A stretch of 64,000 nucleotides of DNA from Nocardia pneumoniae NBRC 100136 (GCF_000308755.1 NZ_BAGF01000002.1:1-64000), one strand, 5' to 3'; positions 35,392 through 43,721 are shown, counted from the first letter of the stretch. The notes: a model not told the origin generated them from the letters alone. Numbers and translations: made by a program.

Positions 35392-36003
35392 TTACAGCGG
35401 AGGAGCGATGCCTGGCCGGGTTGCCCGTGGGTCGCCCGCGTCGTGTGCCTGCCACCAGCGGACGCCATTCGCGATGAAATCCGCCAGCGGGATCTGCTTG
35501 CCCTGCGCGTCGTGCACGGTGATGCCGTCGAACCACACCCGGACGTCCAGCTCACGTGGATCGAGGCCCTCTTCCTGCGAGAACTCCAGAACGTGCGCGG
35601 ATTCGCGGTCGCCGATCCTGGTGTCGAAGCTGAGCAGCTCGCTCCAGAGCGCCCAGCCGCTGTCGTCGACGTCGATGAATTCCCAGCCGTGCAGCCGCCC
35701 GCCGCCGAAGCTGCGAATGGCCTCGTCCAAGCCGTCCAGTTGCAGCGGCAGCACCCGGGGCTCCACGTCGTCCCAATGCTGTGACCGCAGTGACGCGGCG
35801 ATCCGGCTCACGCCGGTGAAGGTCAGATAGACCCGATAGTCCTCCGATGCCGTGCCGTGCTCGGGAAGTGTCAGCACCTCGAGGTCGAGTCGTAGCTGAC
35901 CGGCCGCCTCGTCCACCGCGAGGCCGAGGCACGTGGCCTCGGACAGCGCGACGTTGAGGCCTGCGGTGTCCATTCCGTCGAGTAGCCCCCTGCTCACGTT
36001 CAT
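35392..36003 (-). CDS. Conserved hypothetical protein
   Basis: A 203-residue soluble protein: LRLDLEVLTLPEHG, DYRVYLTFTGVSRIAASLRS, LPLQLDGLDEAIRSFGGGRL, HGWEFIDVDDSGWALW, ending with PRELDVRVWFDGITVHDAQG. Strong codon bias supports it being real. No family is recognised. Start ATG 36003; ATG 35973 is possible. It converges with msrA. Confidence 0.75.
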   Translation of the reverse strand: MNVSRGLLDGMDTAGLNVALSEATCLGLAVDEAAGQLRLDLEVLTLPEHGTASEDYRVYLTFTGVSRIAASLRSQHWDDVEPRVLPLQLDGLDEAIRSFGGGRLHGWEFIDVDDSGWALWSELLSFDTRIGDRESAHVLEFSQEEGLDPRELDVRVWFDGITVHDAQGKQIPLADFIANGVRWWQAHDAGDPRATRPGIAPPL

Positions 36004-36331
36004 CAGCCCAGGCTACCGACCGTGACGACGGTAACCCGGCATTTCAGCGGCGTTCTCATTTTCATGGAACCGAATGCGCGCCGATCCCGTCCAAGTAGGT
36101 ATCGGAGCCTCTTCGGCCGCAGGCTCCGAGGTCGGCGACGAATGGCCGCTCCGGGATGGTCAGGAGGGGAGTCCCGGATCGGTCATTCGCATCGCTCAAC
36201 ACGGGGGCTCACCAAGGGCGAACGTCGAGCCGGGCGATTCCGGGGCGCAGGTACGGAAAAGGCTGAATCCGATCGATGGGCTGCTCGATAGACGCACCCT
36301 TTCGGTGGTGTGCTCTTCCATAGCCGCGTCT

Positions 36332-36381
36332 TGTGGATCAGCTTGTGGATTATGTGGATAACTTCGACCGAGTTATGCACA
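36332..36381. promoter_or_regulatory. Cluster of four DnaA-box-like 9-mers
   Basis: Within 50 bases lie TGTGGATCA (36332-36340), TGTGGATTA (36344-36352) and TGTGGATAA (36353-36361, a perfect complement of TTATCCACA), plus TTATGCACA on the other strand (36373-36381). The surrounding 36004-36510 (507 bases) has no gene and is locally AT-richer here than the rest of the window. It is about 130 bases upstream of the rhodanese-DUF4328-glpQ operon. It could be a DnaA-controlled promoter or a DnaA-titrating site. Confidence 0.7.
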
Positions 36382-36510
36382 ACCAGCATGAAGTGGGGCC
36401 GCGGTCGAGATCCGGAGAGGAGAACATACCCCAAGTCTCGGGCCGCTGTCGAGCTCGTCTCCGGGTCCGGAACTGCACGGTATCCCGCCCCCCATGGCAG
36501 GATCGGTTCT

Positions 36511-36882
36511 GTGACGAGCCTCCACGTTCCGTCGGTCACGGTGGCGGAGGTGCCTGCCGAATTCGACAGCAGCGCGCCCGCCTCGGCCGATACGCCGCGC
36601 CCGATTCTGCTCGACGTGCGCGAGGACGACGAGTGGCGGCTCGGACACGCGCCGGGTGCGATCCACATCCCGATGGTCGACGTGCCCGCCATGATCGACG
36701 AGCTGGAATACGACGTGGACCTCTATGTCGTCTGTCGGCAAGGCGGCCGTTCCTTGCAGGTGGTCGAGTATCTGACGCACATCGGATACGACGCCATCCA
36801 GGTCCGCGGCGGCATGGTGGCATGGCAGCAGGCAGGACGGCCGCTGGTCGCCGAGGGCGACCACGAGGCGAAGATCTACTGA
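36511..36882 (+). CDS. Rhodanese-like domain protein
   Basis: A 123-residue single-domain rhodanese: ILLDVREDDEWRLGHAPGAIHIPM and the active-site loop VVCRQGGRSLQV with the sulfur-carrying Cys. It could act as a sulfurtransferase or sulfur carrier. GTG 36511 was chosen because upstream sequence is not coding-like. It is first in a tightly packed run with DUF4328 and glpQ. Confidence 0.88.
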   Translation: MTSLHVPSVTVAEVPAEFDSSAPASADTPRPILLDVREDDEWRLGHAPGAIHIPMVDVPAMIDELEYDVDLYVVCRQGGRSLQVVEYLTHIGYDAIQVRGGMVAWQQAGRPLVAEGDHEAKIY

Positions 36883-36901
36883 CGAAGAAACGAGGTGCGC
36901 G

Positions 36902-37951
36902 GTGAGTACAGTGGTGCAACCTTGTGCGCGCTGCGGCGCGCGCTGGGCCGTGCAAGGGGCGCCGATGCACTGGTGCCCACGCTGCCGCGGCGTGCTCCTC
37001 TCGCCCGCGCCGATCGACGCGCCCGCCCACCGCCGCAACTACCGCTGGGTGGCTCGCAAACCCGACCACCGGACGCGAAGGGCGCCCTCGCCCGGCAGGC
37101 CGCCCGCGGCCACGCCGACGCCCCGCTACACGCAGATACCGCGCTGGGGTCTGATCGACCCGCCGCCGCAGGACGGGACCGCACCCCGCTATCCGCTCGG
37201 CAGGCTTACCGCCTCGGTGACCGAGCTGCTCGTCGCGACCGTGGGCGTCTTCGCCCTGGCGGCTTTGGCCGAGCTGGCACGCTACTCGGTTCTGTTGCGT
37301 AACCGCACGCGCCTGATCCACCCTGCGGTGCTGTTCGTCTCCGACGCGTTCGTCGTGGTGGCGGGAGTGCTGGCGCTCGTGTTCGCGCTGCTGGCTGCGG
37401 TGGCCGTGGTGGGCAGGCTGATCGAGATCAGGCAGGCGGCCTACGCCGAGGCGGGGCGGCGCGACCCGCGTTCGCCACGGCTGCTCGCCTTCGGTTGCCT
37501 GGTCCCGGTGCTCAACCTGCTGTGGCCGGGCGTCTTCCTGACCGAGGTGGCCGACCTGCGCGATGACCCGCGATCGCGTCGCGCGATTCGGATCTGGTGG
37601 GTGGCCTGGGTGTGCGGCGGCGGCGTCGCGCTGGCGGCGCTGCTGTGGCGGAACGCCGACTCGTTGCAGGCCAAGGCGGACGGAGTGCTGTTCACGGCGT
37701 TCACCGACGCGGTCGCCGCCGTGGTCGCGCTGCTGACACTGTGGGTGCTGCGGACGATGGAGGGACGTGACCTGCTCGGGCGCGGTCGGGCCGCGCGCCG
37801 CTGGCTGATCGCGGTGGACCCCGCCGTACCGGTGATCGAGCCCGTCCATCCAGGCGGCGCGGCCGACTCGGCGGCCAGGACGACCGGCGCGCCCGCGCAG
37901 GAGGACAACGGTGCTCAGGACCGTGAGCAGGAGGAGGTTATGGCCAAGTGA
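36902..37951 (+). CDS. DUF4328 membrane protein with zinc-ribbon N-terminus
   Basis: A 349-residue protein. The N-terminus has CARCGARWAVQG and WCPRCRG, a four-cysteine zinc ribbon, then a Pro/Arg linker and about six membrane helices (ELLVATVGVFALAALAELA, FVVVAGVLALVFALLAAVAVV and others), with a DUF4328-type NLLWPGVFLTEVADL segment. The C-terminus is acidic. GTG start, 20 bases after the rhodanese stop. Its stop overlaps the glpQ GTG (GTGA). In M. tuberculosis I recall Rv3843c next to glpQ1 (Rv3842c), the same pairing. Confidence 0.85.
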   Translation: MSTVVQPCARCGARWAVQGAPMHWCPRCRGVLLSPAPIDAPAHRRNYRWVARKPDHRTRRAPSPGRPPAATPTPRYTQIPRWGLIDPPPQDGTAPRYPLGRLTASVTELLVATVGVFALAALAELARYSVLLRNRTRLIHPAVLFVSDAFVVVAGVLALVFALLAAVAVVGRLIEIRQAAYAEAGRRDPRSPRLLAFGCLVPVLNLLWPGVFLTEVADLRDDPRSRRAIRIWWVAWVCGGGVALAALLWRNADSLQAKADGVLFTAFTDAVAAVVALLTLWVLRTMEGRDLLGRGRAARRWLIAVDPAVPVIEPVHPGGAADSAARTTGAPAQEDNGAQDREQEEVMAK

Positions 37952-38715
37952 GCCAGGGCAGTCGCGCGCCATTCGTCGTCGCGCATCGAGGCGCCTCGGC
38001 GGCGCGACCCGAGCACACGCTCGCCGCCTACGAGCTGGCGCTCCAGGAAGGCGCCGACGGCGTCGAATGCGATGTCCGGCTGACCAGAGATGGGCATCTG
38101 GTGTGCGTGCACGACCGCACGGTCGACCGGACCTCATCGGGCAGCGGGCTGGTCAGCGAGATGACGCTGGACGAACTGCGGGCACTCGACTTCGGCGCCG
38201 ACGGCGCGCCCGCCTCGGTGCTGACCCTCAGCGAACTGATCAGCTTGGTGCTGGATTGGCGCAGCAGGCCGACCAAGCTGTTCATCGAGACCAAGCACCC
38301 GGTCCGCTACGGCGCGCTGGTGGAGAACAAGCTGCTGGCCGAGCTCCAGCGATTCGGCATCGCCACCCCCGCATCGGCCGACCACTCCCGTGCGGTGGTG
38401 ATGTCCTTCGCGGCCACCGCGGTGTGGCGCATTCGCCGCGCCGCGCCGCTGCTGCCCACCGTTCTGCTCGGCGAATCGTCCCGCTATCTGGGCGGATCCG
38501 CCGCCACGACGGTCGGCGCCACCGCCGTCGGCCCCTCGGTGAAGACATTGCGCGAGCATCCCGATCTGGTCGACAAGGCGGCCGCCGCGGGCCGCGCCAC
38601 CTACTGCTGGACCGTCGACGACCCCGGCGACATCCAGCTGTGCGCCGACCTCGGCGTCAGCTGGGTCGCCACCAACCACCCGGGACGCACCAAGTCTTTG
38701 CTCAGCGCCGCCTGA
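37948..38715 (+). CDS. glpQ: Glycerophosphodiester phosphodiesterase
   Basis: A 255-residue GDPD protein. The active-site start VVAHRGASAARPEHTLAAYE (His-Arg-Gly, Glu) and DGVECDVRLTRDGHLVCVHD (Glu, Asp, His) are intact, with FIETKHP and YCWTVDD later. It cleaves glycerophosphodiesters to sn-glycerol-3-phosphate and an alcohol, recycling phospholipid headgroups. No signal peptide, so probably cytoplasmic. GGAGG lies about ten bases before GTG 37948, inside the end of DUF4328. Confidence 0.93.
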   Translation: MSQGSRAPFVVAHRGASAARPEHTLAAYELALQEGADGVECDVRLTRDGHLVCVHDRTVDRTSSGSGLVSEMTLDELRALDFGADGAPASVLTLSELISLVLDWRSRPTKLFIETKHPVRYGALVENKLLAELQRFGIATPASADHSRAVVMSFAATAVWRIRRAAPLLPTVLLGESSRYLGGSAATTVGATAVGPSVKTLREHPDLVDKAAAAGRATYCWTVDDPGDIQLCADLGVSWVATNHPGRTKSLLSAA

Positions 38716-38717
38716 AC

Positions 38718-38759
38718 CGAACACGCAGCGCCGCAGGCGCTGCAAAAACCAACACAGCA
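38718..38759 (+). repeat. Dispersed 42-bp hairpin repeat, copy 2
   Basis: It has the same CGAACAC flank and GCAGCGCC-gca-GGCGCTGC hairpin as the copy at 25652-25693, followed by the A/C tail ending CACAGCA. It begins three bases after the glpQ stop and ends 19 bases before the GTG of the next gene. Confidence 0.85.
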
Positions 38760-38778
38760 CCCTGTAGGTTGGGCCCTC

Positions 38779-39699
38779 GTGGGTAAGAGCAAGCGCAACA
38801 GTCCTAAGCCCGGTGGGAACCGGGCGCAGCGTCTCGCCGAGCGACGGGCGGCGCTGGAGCAGGCGGCGCAGGCCGTCACTCGTCCGTTCGAGGGCTTGGC
38901 CGCGGAGTGCGATCTGGTCGCGCTGCGCGAGTTCGTTCCGTCGGCCACGGCGCGGTTGACGCTGTCGCCCGCGGTCGCCGCCGAACGTCCGGTCGTGCTC
39001 GCCACGGTGCTACCCGGCGCGGTGGCCGCGCTGGTGCGCGCCGGTGACGAGCCCAGCGGCTACGTCGGCGCGCAGGTGCAGTTCCAGGGCGCGGACCCGG
39101 CCGCCGATCTGGCCGCGGCGATTCTGTGGACGCAGTCCGCCGAGCCGGGTGACTCGCTCAGCTCCGTGGAGAGTGTCGCGGGCGGCCCCCGGCTGGCCGA
39201 CGTCATCGATCCGGCCGCGCCCCTGGATGTGACCGTGCACCAGGACTTCGACTGGTGGGTGCCGGAGGGTGTCGAACCGGATCCCCAGGTGGCGGCGACG
39301 ATCGAGCAGGCCAAGCAGGCGATCATGCCGTCCGCGCGGCTGGCGCTGGACGCGGACGCGATCGGCGCGGCGTGGTGGGTGGACGCGGGCGAGAAGGCGC
39401 ACATCCGCTGGGTGCGGCCGGAGAACGAGGACGATCTGATGCTGGCGCTGGCCCGCGTGCACGCCAAGCGCGGCCTGCATCTGGGCGAGGGTTCCCGATT
39501 CGCGGGTTCGTTCCGCACGCACGGCGTGCTGGTCCCGGTGTTCGACCTGGACCGCGAGCGGCACCCCGATGAGTGGGTGAAGCCGGTGGCCGAGTTCGGC
39601 GCCAGGTTGTCCGAGGCGCTGGCCACCGACGCGCCGTTGACGGCCGACGAGCGGCGTTCCCGCGACGGACTGCGGTCGCGTCAGGTGACGCTGCGCTGA
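38779..39699 (+). CDS. DUF5926 family protein
   Basis: A 306-residue soluble protein. It starts with a basic MGKSKRNSPKPGGNRAQRLAERRAAL segment and continues with PFEGLAAECDLVALREFVPSATA and, later, FDWWVPEG, IRWVRPENEDDLMLALARVH and VLVPVFDLD. This matches the DUF5926 pattern (older databases call relatives preprotein-translocase SecA-C or topoisomerase-like without proof). Function unknown. Start GTG 38779. Confidence 0.85.
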   Translation: MGKSKRNSPKPGGNRAQRLAERRAALEQAAQAVTRPFEGLAAECDLVALREFVPSATARLTLSPAVAAERPVVLATVLPGAVAALVRAGDEPSGYVGAQVQFQGADPAADLAAAILWTQSAEPGDSLSSVESVAGGPRLADVIDPAAPLDVTVHQDFDWWVPEGVEPDPQVAATIEQAKQAIMPSARLALDADAIGAAWWVDAGEKAHIRWVRPENEDDLMLALARVHAKRGLHLGEGSRFAGSFRTHGVLVPVFDLDRERHPDEWVKPVAEFGARLSEALATDAPLTADERRSRDGLRSRQVTLR

Positions 39700-39870
39700 A
39701 CTCGAATTGCGCGGAATTCGGTGGACAATCTTCTTTTCCGACGCGGCCTGGGTCGGCCGGAGAGTAATTCGGAAGGTAAGGGAAGTCTCACCAAACCAGT
39801 GGCGGGACACTCGGTGAACCGCCGATGCCGCGCGACACAAAGCGTGCGGCAGGCCAGCCCGGCGAAATGG

Positions 39871-39912
39871 AAACGGGCCCGGCTCGTATGGAAGCTGGGC
39901 CCGTTTGTCTTT
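39871..39912. terminator. Bidirectional terminator between DUF5926 and ferritin genes
   Basis: AAACGGGCCC (39871-39880) pairs with GGGCCCGTTT (39897-39906), with an inner GCT/AGC step; it is followed on the plus strand by GTCTTTT and starts with A-rich sequence for the minus strand. It lies between convergent stops. Confidence 0.9.
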
Positions 39913-39925
39913 TCGGTGAATGTTG

Positions 39926-40474
39926 TCAGATGGAGCCGCCCGCCGCCGAAGGCGCGCCGGAGGTATCGCTCGGGGTGTTGATTTCCCGGGCGACGAATTC
40001 CTCCAGGTCGAACAGATTCGACCCGGCGCGGTCGGCGATGTTGAGCAGGGTCGTCATTCTGGCGACCTCCTCGACCTGTTCTTTCAGGAACCACTGCATG
40101 AACTGTTCGCCCAGGTAGTCGCCCTCTTCACGGGCAGTGCTGGCCAACTGGACGATCTGCTCGGTGACGGTCTTCTCCTGGGCGAGCGCCAGCGCGATCG
40201 GTTCACGGGCATTCTCGAACCGGGATTTCGCGGCGTCGACGCCGGAGAGTTCGATGCTGATGTCCCGGTCCAGGAAGTACTGCACGATCATCATCGCGTG
40301 ATTGCGTTCTTCGACCGCCTGCGCATAGAACCGCTTGGCCAGCTGCGGCAGGTCGGCATTGTCGAACCACACCGCAATCGCGATGTACTGATGCTCGGCA
40401 TTGAATTCATGCCGGATCTGGTCGTGCAACAGGTGGTGGAATTTGCTGCGTGGGGATTCCGGATGGCTTGACAT
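39926..40474 (-). CDS. bfrB: Ferritin (BfrB-like), ferroxidase-competent
   Basis: A 182-residue ferritin. The full ferroxidase set is present: Glu23, Tyr30, Glu56, His59, Glu100, Gln133 and Glu136 (motifs HEFNAEHQY, EERNHAMM, KEQVEE). M. tuberculosis BfrB (Rv3841, 181 residues) has nearly the same length and lies in the same place relative to glpQ and the LCP gene. It stores iron after oxidising Fe2+. ATG 40474 gives MSSHPESPRSKFHH. An IdeR-like box lies 53 bases upstream. Confidence 0.95.
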   Translation of the reverse strand: MSSHPESPRSKFHHLLHDQIRHEFNAEHQYIAIAVWFDNADLPQLAKRFYAQAVEERNHAMMIVQYFLDRDISIELSGVDAAKSRFENAREPIALALAQEKTVTEQIVQLASTAREEGDYLGEQFMQWFLKEQVEEVARMTTLLNIADRAGSNLFDLEEFVAREINTPSDTSGAPSAAGGSI

Positions 40475-40526
40475 AGCAGTGACATTAGCGCTGGTCACGG
40501 CGCATGTCATCCAAGTACAACCTTAT

Positions 40527-40545
40527 TGAGGCTAGTGTTGCCTAA
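40527..40545 (-). promoter_or_regulatory. IdeR-like iron box upstream of bfrB
   Basis: TGAGGCTAGTGTTGCCTAA agrees with the IdeR consensus palindrome at 13 of 19 positions, with the CCTAA half intact. It directly follows the stop of the upstream ferritin-like gene and precedes bfrB. IdeR with iron activates bfrB in M. tuberculosis, consistent with this location. Modest match, so moderate confidence. Confidence 0.55.
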
Positions 40546-41094
40546 TTAATTCTTCGCCGCACCCGCTATTTTCGGCGCCGCCATATCCGCGCGCGGCCGC
40601 GTCCGCAGCTCGCGGGCGACGAACTCTTCGACGTCGAACAGCTGGCCATCGGCGCGGTCCAGCACTGCCAGCAGCGTGGTCATCCCCGCGACGTTGCGAA
40701 CCTGTTCCTCGAGGAACCATTGGACGAATCGTTCACCCAGGTAGTCGCCGGACGTGCGGGCGGCTCGGGCCAAGTCGCTGATTTGCGTGCTGCGGGTCTG
40801 CTCGGAATCCAGCAGCAGAGCTATCGCGGCGCGTGGGCTGTCGAAAGTCGAATGGATCTCCTCCAACCCGCCGATCCGCACCTCGCTATCGCGGTCGAGC
40901 AGGTACTGCACCATGCGCAGTGCGTTCGCGTACTGCTCGCGCGACCGGGCGTAGGCGTGTCCGGCCAGTTGCGGTAACCGGTTCGAGTCGAAGTACACGG
41001 CGGCGGCGAGATACTGCTGGGCGGCGGTGAACCCGTGACGGATCTGCGCGCGCAGCAAGTCGGGAAAGGACTGAGCCACATCGGTATCCGGCAT
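40546..41094 (-). CDS. Ferritin-like paralogue lacking ferroxidase ligands
   Basis: A 182-residue protein that aligns along its full length with bfrB, 71 bases away. Residues aligned to the diiron ligands are changed: Glu23 to Gly21, Glu56 to Gln54, His59 to Asn57 and Glu136 to Asn134; Tyr28, Glu98 and Gln131 remain. The fold elements (SGDYLGERFVQWFLEEQV, DRADGQLFDVEEFVAREL) are intact and the reading frame is strongly coding, so it is not a dead gene. It may be a structural subunit in mixed shells, like animal L-ferritin, which is inference. Ten bases separate it from the upstream LCP gene. Confidence 0.85.
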   Translation of the reverse strand: MPDTDVAQSFPDLLRAQIRHGFTAAQQYLAAAVYFDSNRLPQLAGHAYARSREQYANALRMVQYLLDRDSEVRIGGLEEIHSTFDSPRAAIALLLDSEQTRSTQISDLARAARTSGDYLGERFVQWFLEEQVRNVAGMTTLLAVLDRADGQLFDVEEFVARELRTRPRADMAAPKIAGAAKN

Positions 41095-41104
41095 GGCACC
41101 GACG

Positions 41105-42478
41105 CTACCGTGTCAGCAGGTCCTCCGGGACGGGTTGGTCGCCGGCCAGCGCGTCGAAGAACCGGCTCGCCTTGCTCTTGTCCCAGAGCACGACGTTGCC
41201 GCTGTCGGTGTCGTCGAACCCGCCGATCGGGACCGTCGTCGCGACCGTGTCGCCTTTCAGCGCCCAGGCCAGCCGGCCCAGGTGCCAAATGTGGTCGCCG
41301 TTGTCGACCTTCAGCGACTTCGCGGTGTCCGACGCCAGCGGCCAGAGCTTGAACGGATTGGCCAGCGTGGCGCCGCTGGTCGCCTTCTCCAGCAGGGCCG
41401 CCATGAAGATCCGCTGATTGTTCATCCGGTCCAGGTCGGCGAGCGCCGTGGCGCGGCTGCGCACGAAGCCCAGCGCCTGCGGCCCGTTCAGGCGCTGGCA
41501 GCCCGCGGGCAGATCGATGCCCGCGAGCGGGTCGTCGATCGGTTTCGGCACGCAGACGTCGATGCCGCCGAGCGTGTCGACCACGCTGGCGAAGCCGCCG
41601 AAGCCGATCTGCGCGTAATGGTCGATGCGCACGCCGGTGGCGATCTCCACCGTCTGCGCCAGCAGGGCCGGGCCGCCGAGGGCGAACGCGGCGTTGAGTT
41701 TGTCCTTGCCGTGGCCGGGGATGCCGACGTAGGAGTCGCGCGGCAGGCTCACCAAGGTGGTCTTGCCCGACTCGGGGACGTGCACCAGCATGATCGTGTC
41801 GGTGCGCTCCGGGCCCACCTCGCCGCCGGTGGCCAGTTCCTGCTCCTGCTCGGGCGTCAGCCCGGCACGTCCGTCGGAGCCGACCAGCAGCCAGTTCGTG
41901 CCCGGTGTGTTGCCGACCCGCTGGGCGTAGTTCGCCAGCGCGGGGATGCGGTTGAGCGAGTTGTCCAGCTTGATGACGGCGCCCACCGCGGCGAGAACCA
42001 GGATCAGCAGGATCACCAGGAACCAGCGGAAGGGGTGGCGCTTGCGGCGCGGTCGCGGCGCTCGGGCGGGGCGCGCGCCGCGCGGGGGTACCGGCGGCGG
42101 GCCTTCCCGATGTGGTCGCGGTTTCTGCGTCGGCGCGTGGGGCGGCCCGTCGTCGAACGGGACCGGGCGCTGCGTGGGCGCGTGCGGGGGACCCTCGCGA
42201 TAGGGGACCGGGCGCTGGGTGGGGGCGTGTGTGCGTGCCTGCGGCGGCCTATGCGGTGGCACGCGCGGGCCCTGTTCCGGCGGAACCTGCGAATACGCCA
42301 GCGGCGGTGCGTGGGGTGGCCCGTCGCGGCGCATCACCTGGGTGGGTTCGATCGGCGGCGGGGCGCCGGGCCCCGGGGCGGGCATGCGCCGCCGCATCGG
42401 GGGTTCACCGGGACCGGGCCTGCCTGGCGGCGGCATCCGGCGCGCTCGCGCGTTGCGCTGGGGGTCGTCGCCGTTCAT
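41105..42478 (-). CDS. LCP (LytR-CpsA-Psr) family cell-wall glycopolymer ligase
   Basis: About 457 residues. A Pro-rich, disordered cytoplasmic region (1-148, with three 15-residue repeats) precedes one membrane helix (FRWFLVILLILVLAAVGAVI) and an extracellular LCP domain: LLVGSDGRAG, DTIMLVHVPESGKTTLVSLPRDS, KLNAAFALGG and ALGFVRSR. Such enzymes attach arabinogalactan or similar polymers to peptidoglycan. Rv3840 is, from memory, an LCP homologue in the same position. GTG 42481 immediately precedes ATG 42478. Confidence 0.93.
   Translation of the reverse strand: MNGDDPQRNARARRMPPPGRPGPGEPPMRRRMPAPGPGAPPPIEPTQVMRRDGPPHAPPLAYSQVPPEQGPRVPPHRPPQARTHAPTQRPVPYREGPPHAPTQRPVPFDDGPPHAPTQKPRPHREGPPPVPPRGARPARAPRPRRKRHPFRWFLVILLILVLAAVGAVIKLDNSLNRIPALANYAQRVGNTPGTNWLLVGSDGRAGLTPEQEQELATGGEVGPERTDTIMLVHVPESGKTTLVSLPRDSYVGIPGHGKDKLNAAFALGGPALLAQTVEIATGVRIDHYAQIGFGGFASVVDTLGGIDVCVPKPIDDPLAGIDLPAGCQRLNGPQALGFVRSRATALADLDRMNNQRIFMAALLEKATSGATLANPFKLWPLASDTAKSLKVDNGDHIWHLGRLAWALKGDTVATTVPIGGFDDTDSGNVVLWDKSKASRFFDALAGDQPVPEDLLTR
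42095..42229 (-). repeat. In-frame tandem repeat in the LCP gene (3 x 45 bp)
   Basis: Three consecutive 15-residue units begin HAPTQRPVPYREGPP, HAPTQRPVPFDDGPP and HAPTQKPRPHREGPP. They lie in the Pro-rich cytoplasmic part and are encoded by GC-rich 45-bp units. Confidence 0.85.
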
Positions 42479-42592
42479 CACTGAGACTCTACTTATCGGG
42501 CGGTCATCGGGTGCCGCATGTGTACGCGGGGGTGCTGTTTGGTAATTCGCCGATGCGACCGGGCCGTTAGCGAGCCGGAGGGCACAGTTCAG

Positions 42593-43387
42593 TTACGGCA
42601 GCCACGAAACATGGCCGCGCAGAACGGTATAGCCGATGTAGGCGACCGCGTCGATGGTCGCGTGCGCGAGGATGAGCGGCCACAGCCGGTTCGTGCGCTG
42701 CCAGTAGTGACCGAAGATGACGCCCATCACGATGTTTCCGAGTCCACCGCCCAGCCCCTGGTACAGGTGGTAGCTGCCGCGCAGCAGCGCCGAGGCCAGC
42801 AGCGCAGAGCGCGCCGACCAGCCGAGCTGGTGCAACCGGGTGAGCAGGAACGCCACCACGATCACCTCCTCGGCCATGGCGTTCGCGCAGGCCGACAGGA
42901 TCAGCGCGGGCAGCCGCCACCAGTAGTCGCCGAGCGAGGCGGGCACGATCGTCACGCTGACGCCCAACGCGTGCGCGAGGAGATACAACCCCAGGCCCGG
43001 CACTCCGATGAGCGCGGCGAGCGCCATACCGGGCAGCACGTCCGAACGCCACCGGATCCGGTTCGCCAGTCCGATCAGTCGCGGCCCGAGCCCGCCGCGC
43101 CACAGCAGATACAGTCCCAGCGCCGCCCATCCAACCAGCCGCAGCACGCTGAGCAGCTGAAACAGCAGATCGATGGTGGACTGGGTGGATCGCGACGGGT
43201 TCAGCGCGATGGTCCGTCCGCCGACCCCGCCCGGTGCGAGCGCGCTCTCCACCAGTGAGAGCGCCGCGTTCAACCCGCTGAGGCCGAAGGTGACGAGCAG
43301 CACGACCGCGATCTCGAGCTGGAGCGCGAGCCGTTCCCGATCGGTCGGCTCGACCTCGTCCCACTCGGCACCGGACTCCGCACGCAT
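42593..43387 (-). CDS. CPBP-family intramembrane metalloprotease (CAAX protease-like)
   Basis: A 264-residue membrane protein with about eight helices. The CPBP motifs are present: motif 1 AEEVIVVAFLLTRL (Glu-Glu), motif 2 RGSYHLYQG (His) and motif 3 HATIDAVAY (His). The family includes CAAX proteases and bacteriocin-related proteins; its target here is unknown. It is upstream of the LCP gene on the same strand, about 110 bases away. Confidence 0.85.
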   Translation of the reverse strand: MRAESGAEWDEVEPTDRERLALQLEIAVVLLVTFGLSGLNAALSLVESALAPGGVGGRTIALNPSRSTQSTIDLLFQLLSVLRLVGWAALGLYLLWRGGLGPRLIGLANRIRWRSDVLPGMALAALIGVPGLGLYLLAHALGVSVTIVPASLGDYWWRLPALILSACANAMAEEVIVVAFLLTRLHQLGWSARSALLASALLRGSYHLYQGLGGGLGNIVMGVIFGHYWQRTNRLWPLILAHATIDAVAYIGYTVLRGHVSWLP

Positions 43388-43591
43388 AGGTCGAATCTAT
43401 TGCGCTGGTCCGGTGCGGCGCGCGGCACGTCGGTGTCGGAACCCGCGACTTCGTGCGGTGGGCGATGTCGGACCAGCGGGTCGAGTCCGAGCGCCGACTG
43501 GCGGGCGGCTTCCCGGTGAACGGCGCGCCCATTCGTGGCATGGTCCAACACCGCTGTTCCCGACCAGCTCTCGTGGTGGACCCAGTACTGC

Positions 43592-43720
43592 GCGGGCTCA
43601 CAGCCGCTGGATGGACGCGACGACCATCGTCGCCAGCGGCATGGCCGAACTCGGCATCGGCATGCGGCGTGTCGAGCGAACCACGGCCGTGTCGGCTGCG
43701 GTGGACTTCGGGATCCGCGG
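43592..43720 (+). pseudogene. Remnant of a PPE-family gene
   Basis: The stretch from about 43592 to 43662 matches the intact PPE gene (48780-48710, minus strand) at about 86 percent of positions: GCGGGCTCAC-GCCGC-TGG...GACGCGACGACC, then ATGGCCGAACTCGGC-TCGGCATGC. One base is missing relative to the intact gene, shifting LTAA out of frame with MDATTIVASGMAELGIGM. Similarity fades toward 43720, where the next gene's stop lies. The 43388-43721 region holds no other gene. A decayed duplicate is the likeliest reading. Confidence 0.65.
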
Positions 43721-43721
43721 A

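Noticed and set aside
36183..36692. 169-codon minus-strand frame over the DnaA-box region
   Set aside because: It overlaps the rhodanese gene, lacks motifs and contains repeated short basic stretches typical of non-coding GC-rich DNA.
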